Shown here in pieces: positions 24,551 through 32,040 of a stretch of DNA of 34,315 nucleotides. The position numbers and the translations under genes are program-made. The stretch is from CAWUIO01 sp963922455 (GTDB taxonomy: Bacteria; Bacteroidota; Bacteroidia; Cytophagales; Microscillaceae), in the NCBI GenBank assembly GCA_963922455.1, contig CAWUIO010000072.1, positions 1-34,315 of the forward strand, given 5' to 3'. Positions within the stretch are counted from its first letter, which is position 1. Every line of letters starts with the position of its first letter. The notes below the pieces were generated by a model. That model was not told the DNA's origin, ran no database searches, and saw nothing but the letters and a program-made list of their open reading frames with translations.

Positions 24551-24988
24551 ATGGATCCATTTATGCAAGCCGCTATCGAGGAGGCAAAACTCGGATTAAA
24601 AGAAGGAGGGATACCCATCGGTTCCGTTTTAGTCCACGAAGGTAAGATACTAGGCCGGGGCCACAACCGCCGGGTCCAAGAGGGCAGCGCTATCCTCCAC
24701 GGCGAAATGGATGCCCTCGAGAATGCCGGCCGTCTCAAAGCTTCTGTCTACCGCCAATCGGTGATCTACACTACCTTATCTCCTTGCTCCATGTGCTCTG
24801 GTACCATTTTGCTCTACGGCATTCCCAAGGTGATTATCGGTGAAAACCAAACCTTCTTGGGAGAAGAAAGCTGGCTCCAAGAACGGGGGGTGCAAATAGA
24901 AGTCCTCCAAAACCCCGAATGTGTGGAGCTTATGCGTGCTTTCATTGCCCAGCACCCTGACTTATGGAATGAAGATATTGGGGAATGA
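24551..24988 (+). CDS. Yeast-type cytosine deaminase (CDA-fold nucleobase deaminase)
   Basis: A 145-residue zinc deaminase. Zinc ligands H50 (with catalytic E52 in HGEMDALEN) and C79/C82 in LSPCSMCSG are present. The protein resembles yeast Fcy1 over its whole length: EEAKLGLKEGGIPIGSVL, RGHNRRVQEGSAILHGE, YTTLSPCSMC, YGIPKVIIGEN and the C-terminal W-EDIGE end all match the pattern I recall. It should therefore deaminate cytosine to uracil for pyrimidine salvage, unlike the unrelated E. coli CodA amidohydrolase. Guanine deaminase or TadA are less likely because of the EDIGE tail. The start is ATG 24551, and no uracil phosphoribosyltransferase gene is adjacent. Confidence 0.87.
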   Translation: MDPFMQAAIEEAKLGLKEGGIPIGSVLVHEGKILGRGHNRRVQEGSAILHGEMDALENAGRLKASVYRQSVIYTTLSPCSMCSGTILLYGIPKVIIGENQTFLGEESWLQERGVQIEVLQNPECVELMRAFIAQHPDLWNEDIGE

Positions 24989-25091
24989 TTCTGAGGGCTA
25001 CTAAGCTTGCCTCTTGGAAGACAAGCCAACTCAGGGCAGCAACTGTATTTAAGCAAAAGAGCCTCTATCTTCTTATCTTCTCTTCTTAACT

Positions 25092-25236
25092 GGCGTAGGG
25101 ATAGAGCGGCATGTTTGAGCTCGTGTAGGCCCGGCGGGGAATGGCAGCGAGTAGCGAAAGCCCGACCCTTGTGGCCTACCCAAGGCATACACAAGCGGGC
25201 AGATAAAGCCCAAGGCCACAAGGGGACGCCCCAAAA
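25092..25236 (+). repeat. Dispersed intergenic repeat, complete copy D
   Basis: It opens GGCGTAGGGATAGAGCGGCA, has the core CAGCGAGTAGCGAAAGCCCG and closes with GGGGACGCCCC followed by AAAA. It lies about 100 bp after the cytosine deaminase stop, in a 337-bp gap that otherwise holds A/T-rich sequence without a recognised signal. A 79-codon open frame spans it but looks like repeat translation, not a gene. Confidence 0.84.
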
Positions 25237-25325
25237 CCTTTTCTAGCATCCGGCTCATCTGTTTGCAACTTCCAGCGCAAAAATTTGTCTAATGGCTTGT
25301 ATGTCAATCGTCAATCCAAAAATGT

Positions 25326-27218
25326 ATGCGCCAAATTTACCTGTTAAGCCTCTGGGGGCTCAGTTTTATGGTATTTCATGCCTGCCAATCTCCAAACTCT
25401 ATGGATATGCCAATTGCGCAGATAGATTCACTGTTTGAAAATTATGAGCACCCCGACTCGCCCGGCTTTGCCATCGGGATTATCCAAGCCGGAAAACTTA
25501 CATTTAGCAAAGGCTATGGTTCGGCCAATTGAGAGTATCAAATCCTGATCTCGGATAGTAGTGCTTTTTATATTGGGAGTATGGCCAAGCAGTTTACCAC
25601 GGCGGCCCTGTTGATTTTAGAAGCCGAAGGAAAGCTGGATTTTAAGCGCCCTGTGCAAGCATACCTTCCCGCATTTCCCGAGTATGCCTGGCCTATCACC
25701 CTGCAACACCTCGTACACCACACCAGCGGTATCCGGGAGACCAACTCCATGCAATTATTTCAAGGTATAGACCCTCAATTTGAAGAGGTGTTTGATACAG
25801 ATGACCTAGTGGAGTTAGTCTTGCAGCAAAAAGAATTAAATTTTGCCCCTGGTAGCGAATATCGTTACAGTAGTGGGGGCTATGCGGTCTTGGCCAAAAT
25901 AGTAGAAAAAGTGAGCGGAAAGCCTTTTCCTGAATTTGTCGAGGAAAGAATTTTCCGAAAATTAGGCATGTACGATACCCGGGTTTCGGACGACCACAAT
26001 GAAATTATTCCCAACCGGGCCGTTAGTTATTGGCCCCAAGGAGAGGGACAATGGGAGCGGAGAAGCCAAGTATTTGATGCGTACGGGGATGGCGGGATCA
26101 TTACCACCGTGCGAGATTTGCTTGAGTGGGATAAGGCCTTTTATGAAGATCGCCTGGGGGTAGAAAACTTTGCGGAGAAAATGTATCAAAAAGGCCGCCT
26201 TAACTCAGGAGAGGAAATTGAGTATGCCCGGGCTTTGCAAATCCGCGAATTTAGGGGGCAGCGCTACATCACTCATAATGGAGGTATGCTGGGCTTTCGG
26301 GTTGATATGATTCGTTTTCCCGATAAGAAACTGTTTAAGTTGATTTTTTGTCGGCGAAAAGGGCCAGTTTTGGGTTCTGATGAGATCAACAAGGAGCGCA
26401 TAGCAGCGCTATGGGCGAGGAATTTGATGAAATCAGGTTCCCGTATTTCTATTTTAAAATGGCCCTTTGCAGCCCATACAATTAAATTTAAACAGTTTCT
26501 AAGTATCATAGCTTTGGCCAATGCGGCATATGCCAATCCCACCCGAGAGATTTTAAACATAGCCGGTTTTTTTATACCCGAAAAGCCCTAAAACCCTGAA
26601 GGTTCTCCAATTGCCTCAACCCTGACGGAGGCCCAGGCGGGAAATGTTATGGAAGATATGGCATCTTGGTCGGGTTATTATTGGACCGACCAAGTGAATT
26701 ATTATCGCCATATCAGTTTTTCCGGGGATAGCCTGTTCTGGGATAGTGGAAATCCTGACTATAAAAGTTACTTAGTGCCCATAGGCCATGGAGAGTTTCG
26801 TTTGTCGGGATTTGAACCAGAGGCCCGGGTAATTTTTGGTGAGTCAGCCGGCGAAGCGGATATGAAAGTATATTTTGGCTCTTTGGAGCGGAATTTTAGA
26901 CGCTTTGACCCAGCACCGCCCCAAGGTGTGAAAGATCTAGGGCCCATTTTGGGCACGTACTACAGCGAAGAATTGGACACGGAGTACCAGATTGAGCAGA
27001 TAGGTGATACGGTATACTGGGAGATTGACCGGAAAGCTAGCTACCCTATATTCCCTCTGGCGGCCAATTCCCGCATGGTATGGAATGGATCCCAAATGAT
27101 CTGGGTAGGAATTGGCGAGCTAAAGTTTGATGTTGCTTCCGACAACAAGGTGCAGGGCCTAAGCATTGGCGACCAAAGAGTTTCGGGAATTTACTTTAAA
27201 AAACTGCTCGAAAATTAG
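25326..27218 (+). pseudogene. Serine hydrolase (beta-lactamase/PBP4 family) broken by two in-frame stops
   Basis: Three pieces lie in one reading frame: 25326-25532, 25533-26591 and 26592-27218. They are separated by TGA at 25530-25532 and TAA at 26589-26591. Joined, they give an ~630-residue exported class C beta-lactamase-like hydrolase. It has a signal sequence ending FHAC (possible lipoprotein), FAIGIIQAGKLTFSKGYGSAN, the catalytic SMAK in YIGSMAKQFT, a YSSGGY motif and HNGG as the third motif. A C-terminal beta domain (SWSGYYWTDQ onwards) follows. The stop in the GSAN-EYQ junction would be a tryptophan or leucine codon in relatives. The stretch about 26400-26590 does not read like family sequence and may contain an insert or local rearrangement. 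It is probably a decayed gene; separate translation of the middle piece (335 residues without signal peptide) is conceivable. Confidence 0.8.
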
Positions 27219-27294
27219 TAGGGATTTGCGGGAGCCTGCTCGAATCTTAAGTATATTAGACAAGATTTTTTAGCGATCAATCAAACCTAATCTG

Positions 27295-27729
27295 ATGAAA
27301 GAATCCAAAAACCGCCGAAGAAAAAAGCGTGAGGCTGAGGCCCGTTTATACGTAAGCGATGAGGTGCTTCTTACCTTTCGTGAGCTTTTTCCAGAGATCG
27401 ACTTGGCCGATGTTGAGTGGTCTTGGGAGGTTCCCTTCAAAATCTACGAGGCTGAATTTGAGCTAGAAGGAAGAGAGTATGAAGTAGAAATCACCGTTAC
27501 CGGGCATTATTTACTTACCGAGATTTCTATGTCGGTAGAGGAGCTTCCCGAAATTGTCCGCAAATCGATGCGGGAAAAGTACCCCAACCAAAGCATTGAT
27601 GAAGTAGAACGGGTAGAATACAGCCATGGGGTCGTGCATTATGAAATTGAATTAGAAAAGGGCGAAAAAGTACGAGAAACTTTGTACCGGGAGGATGGCT
27701 TGTTTATCGGAGAAGCTGAGGATCTTTAA
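27295..27729 (+). CDS. PepSY-like (beta-lactamase-inhibitor-like) small protein
   Basis: A 144-residue, highly charged protein. After a basic N-terminus (KESKNRRRKKREAEA) come two PepSY-like units: FPEIDLADVEWSWEVPFKIYEAEFELEG...YLLTEISMSVEELP and a second starting EKYPNQSIDEVERVEY. This matches the pattern of the Bacteroidota PepSY-like/DUF2874 family, which is normally exported. Here there is no signal peptide, so the protein may be cytoplasmic (odd for the family) or the true start differs; an in-frame alternative with a signal was not found. A strong terminator follows, separating it from the topoisomerase-like gene. Confidence 0.65.
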   Translation: MKESKNRRRKKREAEARLYVSDEVLLTFRELFPEIDLADVEWSWEVPFKIYEAEFELEGREYEVEITVTGHYLLTEISMSVEELPEIVRKSMREKYPNQSIDEVERVEYSHGVVHYEIELEKGEKVRETLYREDGLFIGEAEDL

Positions 27730-27749
27730 TTTCTTGAAAAAGCTTTATG

Positions 27750-27780
27750 AGGCTTTCCTGTATTCGGGAAGGCCTTTTTT
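27750..27780 (+). terminator. Rho-independent terminator after the PepSY-like gene
   Basis: AGGCTTTCCT (27750-27759) pairs, with G-U wobbles, with GGGAAGGCCT (27766-27775) around a short loop, followed by six T. It lies about 20 bp after the stop codon. Confidence 0.7.
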
Positions 27781-27832
27781 ACTTTAGCGAATATTCTGTT
27801 TTAAGGGGACGGTCAATTATTGGATAGAAACC

Positions 27833-27840
27833 TATCTTTG
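27833..27840 (+). promoter_or_regulatory. Putative -7 box upstream of the topoisomerase-like gene
   Basis: TATCTTTG is an excellent match to the Bacteroidota -7 box TAnnTTTG. It would imply a leader of about 140 nt before the ATG at 27988. The -33 TTG is not well placed, so the call is tentative. Confidence 0.4.
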
Positions 27841-27987
27841 TCATGCAGGCTTATTAGTTTTTTGGTGGCTAAGGGTATAATTTTAAGCCCAGGCTAAACA
27901 CTGTGTATTGGCCTAGGATGTTAGAGCGCATTGCGAAGACTTCAACTCCTTTTTATTTTTGCTAATTAAAGAAATTTGCCCAAGCCT

Positions 27988-30360
27988 ATGTCTGAGATCT
28001 TTTTCGTCCAACCCGATTGGCAGCTTTTTACCAATATCAATACCTTGCCTCAGCAAGCTGGGGTATCCCGTAACCTCTTATCTCGCTTGGTTGCTAAAGA
28101 ACTCACAGATAATGCCTTGGATGCCGGGGCCCAAGTGAAAATAGAGCATCAGCAAGACGAGGCTTTCCGGGATTGTATCCGGGTACGAGATTTTGGAGAC
28201 GGCATACCGGGTGATGATGCTCAGGTAGCTGGTTTTTTTTCCATCAAGCGCCCTCTTACGAGTTCCAAACGATTCCGCCTACCCTCCCGGGGAGCTTTAG
28301 GAAATGGCTTGCGAGTCGTTACAGCCACGGTGTATTGTACTGGCGGCGAACTCTATGTGAGCACAAGGGGACGTAAATTACAGATCTTGCCTCAAGACGA
28401 TGGGACTTCCCAGTATCTGCACCTGGGAAGTTTTGCCGGGGAAGGGACCGAGGTAGAGGTCATTTTACCCGACAATTTTTTTAGCGAGGAGGTTTTACTC
28501 TGGGCCCATCAGGCCCTGGAAATGAATCAAGGGAAAATTTATGAAGGCCTCAGCAGTCCGCATTGGTATGATTCCGATAGTTTTTATAACCTCCTTCTTA
28601 GTGTGCCCGAAGAGATTGAAGCTGCTGTTTTTTTAGGGTATTTCTATAAAATGAGTGCGAGCAAGGTCAGGAAGCTTTTGAAGGATTTGACAGAAAACTT
28701 CCCTGATGGCTGGCAAAAAGGACAGCCCCTAGCTCAGCTCAGCCGCTCCGAAGCAGATTTTGTATTGGGTAAAATGCGTGACCTACATAAAGCTTTGTCT
28801 GTACAGAGCCTAGGAGAAGTGGGCACCCTAGAAAACTTTGAAGGCTACGTAAAGGTAAAAAGCACGCTGCGCATTCCAGCCGGTAAAGGAAAATATGCCG
28901 CCGAAATTCCTGTGCTTCTGGAGTCTTTTGGTCGGTTGGGAGATGCCCGGGCAGGGGGCGTCTATGTCAATAAAACTCCCATTATCGGAGAAGTAGACTT
29001 CAGCTACTACGATAAAAAAATACACATCTACGGTTGTGGACTGAATGAATTTGTGGATTGCCCTAAATTATCCCAAGCCCCTCAAATCCGGGTCAACCTG
29101 ATTACACCCTACATGCCCATTGTGAGCAATGGGAAGGAACCCGACTTGTCTCATTTTGCTGAGGCAATCCGTGAAGCCATAGGGAAGCTATGTCGTCAGT
29201 TAAAAAAGCAGGAGGCCCAAGATACTGCCCCTTCTCAAGTATTGAGCAAAGCCCCCTCTCAAAAGAAAGTCGTCTTAGAACATTTAGAACCAGGAATTCG
29301 CAAAGCCTCGGGGGAAGGACGGTATCGCTATTCTTTACGACAATTGTACTACGTTTTGCGGCCTTTGGTTCAGGAACATACCGGGAAAGAACTAAAATAT
29401 GCGAATTTTAATACCATCATAACCGACTATGAGTTTGCCTGCGGGGAGGACTTGGCAGGCGTGTATCGAGACGAACGAGGCACTTTGCTACATCCTCACA
29501 CCCAAGCGGAGATCAAACTGGGAACCCGTACTGTAGAGCGATACCATCGCCCGATTTTTAATTTTAATAAGATATTATATTCTGAAAAAGAAGGTTTCTT
29601 TGAAATTCTAAAAGACGCAGGCTTTTGTGAAAAACACGACTGTGCCCTCTTAACCTCCAAGGGCTTTGCCAGCCGGGCCGCCCGGGATGTCATTGATCTC
29701 TTGGCCAATACTGAAGAAGAGCTTTACTTTTTTTGTATACACGATGCCGATTTATCGGGTACTTTGATCTACCAAGCGCTGCAAGGAGCTACCAAGGCCC
29801 GCCCCGAACGCAAAGTGCGCATTGTCAACTTAGGCCTAGAACCCTGGGAAGGCTTAGATATGAATTTGGAAGTGGAGCGTTTGGAAAAACGTTCAAGCAA
29901 GACCGCCGCTCATTATATTCAAGTGTACGACCAAGACCCGCAAGAAAAAAAGCCTTTTCATTTTACAGATTACCAACGTTGGGTCGATTGGGGGGAGTGG
30001 CTCAAATCCTTCCGAATAGAACTCAATGCCATGGATACTCCTACATTTATCGAGTGGCTAGACCGAAAAGTGGGAGCGTATAGCATCGGGAAGGTGGTTC
30101 CGCCAGAAACGTATTTACAAAACGAAGCCGAAGAAAATGCCCGGGCCTTATTTGAAGCCAGTCTTCGGGAAGAAATTATGAGCCGCCTGGATTTAGAATC
30201 TCTGGTTCGAGAAGAAATGGCCAAAAAATTCCCAGAGTTGCGAGATAAAATCAATCAAAAAGAATTTGCTCCTTTAGTCAAAAAAGCATTGGAAGATATG
30301 CCCGTTCAAAGTTGGAGCGATAGCTTTAAAAAGATATTGGATGAATTGATGTCATCCTAG
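27988..30360 (+). CDS. Single-chain type IIB DNA topoisomerase-like protein (fused TopoVIB-TopoVIA, Topo VIII-like)
   Basis: A 790-residue protein joining both halves of topoisomerase VI. N-terminal GHKL ATPase: KELTDNALDAGA with E38 and N42, then DFGDG at 68-72 and the lid GALGNGLRV at 102-110. A helical insert and a transducer domain follow, with VYVNKTP (325-331) and PYMPIVSNGKE, where K383 fits the switch lysine that contacts ATP. After a linker comes the TopoVIA/Spo11 part: LRQLYYVLRP with Y455 as candidate DNA-cleaving tyrosine, and a Toprim domain with E533 in YSEKEGFF and D586/D588 in HDADLSG. A long helical tail ends the protein. Expected activity is ATP-driven DNA strand passage or cleavage. 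The known fused form is Topo VIII of plasmids and mobile elements, but no mobile genes are visible here. ATG 27988 is preferred to an upstream TTG. Confidence 0.82.
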   Translation: MSEIFFVQPDWQLFTNINTLPQQAGVSRNLLSRLVAKELTDNALDAGAQVKIEHQQDEAFRDCIRVRDFGDGIPGDDAQVAGFFSIKRPLTSSKRFRLPSRGALGNGLRVVTATVYCTGGELYVSTRGRKLQILPQDDGTSQYLHLGSFAGEGTEVEVILPDNFFSEEVLLWAHQALEMNQGKIYEGLSSPHWYDSDSFYNLLLSVPEEIEAAVFLGYFYKMSASKVRKLLKDLTENFPDGWQKGQPLAQLSRSEADFVLGKMRDLHKALSVQSLGEVGTLENFEGYVKVKSTLRIPAGKGKYAAEIPVLLESFGRLGDARAGGVYVNKTPIIGEVDFSYYDKKIHIYGCGLNEFVDCPKLSQAPQIRVNLITPYMPIVSNGKEPDLSHFAEAIREAIGKLCRQLKKQEAQDTAPSQVLSKAPSQKKVVLEHLEPGIRKASGEGRYRYSLRQLYYVLRPLVQEHTGKELKYANFNTIITDYEFACGEDLAGVYRDERGTLLHPHTQAEIKLGTRTVERYHRPIFNFNKILYSEKEGFFEILKDAGFCEKHDCALLTSKGFASRAARDVIDLLANTEEELYFFCIHDADLSGTLIYQALQGATKARPERKVRIVNLGLEPWEGLDMNLEVERLEKRSSKTAAHYIQVYDQDPQEKKPFHFTDYQRWVDWGEWLKSFRIELNAMDTPTFIEWLDRKVGAYSIGKVVPPETYLQNEAEENARALFEASLREEIMSRLDLESLVREEMAKKFPELRDKINQKEFAPLVKKALEDMPVQSWSDSFKKILDELMSS

Positions 30361-30376
30361 TAAAGTTAAAAAGTTT

Positions 30377-31336
30377 CTATGCTTTGGCTTTGGGAAAAGC
30401 AGCCTGCTTTGCTAGTTGTCCATAATCGGGGCGATCGGCAACACTTTGGTGACGAAACTCTTCCATTATTTGGTTTTTATGCAAGATAAATACACCTGGC
30501 ATGCGAAAGCCGTCCCCCTCAGCTTTGCCTACACCGTGGCCTTTGAAAATACCGGCCCGAAACCCTCGGGCAAAGGCTTTCCACCCAAAAGCTTGCCCAA
30601 AACTGGCCCTAACTAATTCAAAAGAATCATAAAGTTGTCCTTGGGGATCTGTCACAAATTCTACTTCTTCCAAGTCGTACTTTTTAAGATACTCGTGGGC
30701 CCTTATTTCTTCGGACAAATGAACTAAAACAATTTTTTGTCCTTGAGCCTCAATCTCAGAGCGGATTTGTGAGAGGTCTGCCAGGGCTTCCCGACAAAAA
30801 GTACAACCAAAGTGCCGCAAAAATATCAACATTAAGGGGCTCTTCTGATTCAATTCTTCCAAGCTATTTCCTTGATTGGTACGGAAAAGCCTAAGCGCAT
30901 CTTGCCAGGGTTTTGGGCTAGGGTTATCCCTAGAAGTATCCACGTGATAGCGGTAGGACTGATACAAAATTATCCCAAAAGGAACCCACCAAATCAAATC
31001 GTTCGTGATGTTATGAAGCCCAAATATGAGAGGAAGTTTTCCTTCGTACCAATGCTGTACAAAACCAATAGGCCCAAAAACCTTCCCTAAAAAACCCACG
31101 AGAACAATCCCCCATTGTTGGTAAGGATTGTACGAGGCTATCCAGTAGGCAAGGCCGTAACAGGCTACAATCATGCCCACAGCTTGCCAAATGGCCGGAT
31201 AAGCCGGCCGGTCCATGCCCATCCAATCAAAGGATTGAAAAGGTAAAAGAACTACCCAACTACCCCATACAATATTATAAATAGCCGCACTACGTAATAC
31301 GTAGCCCATCCATTTTGGGAAGGCCTTTTTAGACAT
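30377..31336 (-). CDS. Membrane-anchored SelL-like/peroxiredoxin-like redox protein
   Basis: A 319-residue two-part protein. The first ~130 residues contain about four membrane helices (AAIYNIVWGSWVVLLPF, AIWQAVGMIVACYGLAYWI, WGIVLVGFLGKVFGPIGFV, DLIWWVPFGIILY). From about residue 150 there is a thioredoxin-fold domain of the AhpC/SelL-related type, with redox motif C178-T-F-C181 in LRHFGCTFCREAL and a later FRMPGVFIL strand. SelL relatives in other organisms may have selenocysteine at one or both positions; here both are cysteine (TGT/TGC type codons). The fusion suggests a membrane-linked thiol reductase or peroxidase, with the redox domain probably cytoplasmic (inference). It converges on the topoisomerase-like gene with a 16-bp gap. 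Confidence 0.72.
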   Translation of the reverse strand: MSKKAFPKWMGYVLRSAAIYNIVWGSWVVLLPFQSFDWMGMDRPAYPAIWQAVGMIVACYGLAYWIASYNPYQQWGIVLVGFLGKVFGPIGFVQHWYEGKLPLIFGLHNITNDLIWWVPFGIILYQSYRYHVDTSRDNPSPKPWQDALRLFRTNQGNSLEELNQKSPLMLIFLRHFGCTFCREALADLSQIRSEIEAQGQKIVLVHLSEEIRAHEYLKKYDLEEVEFVTDPQGQLYDSFELVRASFGQAFGWKAFARGFRAGIFKGHGVGKAEGDGFRMPGVFILHKNQIMEEFRHQSVADRPDYGQLAKQAAFPKAKA

Positions 31337-31427
31337 AATTCGAAGGTTTACGTATCAAACGGCCAGTAGTTCCTAATTGTTTGGCGGGGAGGTTTCTAAA
31401 GCTCTCAAATTCTTCTTAATTTTCCGT

Positions 31428-31910
31428 ATGAAACTTACTTTTCTACTTTTATTAGCTCTGGGAGTGCTGGTTTTTGGCTTTATAAGCTATTTCGTATTGA
31501 TGGAAACCCAGCTTCGTTTATCCGACTTAGAAGAAAAAATGGGAGTCTTACAAGAAGACCCGAAATTTACCCGGGATGAAGACGATACCTACAATACCTC
31601 GATGCGTTTAAAGATAAAAGGACTGGAAACGCCTTTGAGCATACCTGGTGACCTTTTACGAAAAGATGAGGAGAGAATGAAAAGGCTGAGAACCGGAGAT
31701 ACCATACACTATTATCAAAAAATAGGATCTACGAGTAGCAGTATTCGTCGTATTTACGGCTTAGCCCAGGAAGATAAGGTGTTTTTTACCCCAGAAGATT
31801 CCCTGAAACATTACAAAAGTACCAAAATCTACTTAACAGGAGCCCTCTTTTTCGTATTGGCCCTTCTTTGTTTGTTTTTTGCGATTCGTTTGGCTACGAG
31901 GATGGTTTGA
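31428..31910 (+). CDS. Small two-helix membrane protein, unknown function
   Basis: A 160-residue protein with a membrane helix at each end (about residues 3-26 and 132-156) and a soluble middle domain of about 100 residues. This middle includes LEEKMGVLQEDP and KIKGLETPLSIPGDLLRKDEERMKRLRTGDTIHYY. The GDTIHYYQK-type region recalls DUF3592-like proteins, in which a beta domain sits between two helices, but the match is loose. ATG 31428 starts directly before the first helix; an upstream ORF extension is not needed. The stop codon abuts a dispersed repeat. Confidence 0.6.
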   Translation: MKLTFLLLLALGVLVFGFISYFVLMETQLRLSDLEEKMGVLQEDPKFTRDEDDTYNTSMRLKIKGLETPLSIPGDLLRKDEERMKRLRTGDTIHYYQKIGSTSSSIRRIYGLAQEDKVFFTPEDSLKHYKSTKIYLTGALFFVLALLCLFFAIRLATRMV

Positions 31911-31911
31911 T

Positions 31912-32040
31912 GGGGCTGCCCCCGGCGATGACCAATCATCCCCGGTTTGAAAAGGAGCTGCGCCGGGGTCGGGCTTTCACTACTCGCCGGCGAACGCACA
32001 GCCAGCGGCGGGCTCAAACAGGCCGTTCTATCCCTCAGCC
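31912..32040 (-). repeat. Dispersed intergenic repeat, complete copy E (reverse orientation)
   Basis: Read on the minus strand it opens GGCTGAGGGATAGAACGGCC, has the core GGCGAGTAGTGAAAGCCCGA and closes with GGGGGCAGCCCC. It fills the space between two convergent genes completely. Its closing end lies one base after the stop of the small membrane protein, and its opening end overlaps the last 13 bases of the Rpn gene, so the TAG at 32028-32030 of that gene comes from the repeat. Confidence 0.87.

Noticed and set aside
25007..25246. 79-codon open frame between the deaminase and the serine hydrolase
   Set aside because: Most of it is the translation of dispersed repeat copy D; similar RDRAACLS...RVAKARP-like translations appear from other copies in other frames.
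25530..25532. TGA in the serine hydrolase read as selenocysteine
   Set aside because: The site is not a redox position in this family and a second, TAA, stop occurs later; no SECIS-like hairpin was recognised.
26273..26560. Possible transposase remnant on the minus strand inside the broken serine hydrolase
   Set aside because: The translation is hydrophobic and helix-like but shows no DDE motif or recognisable transposase signature, and no terminal inverted repeats or target duplications were found.
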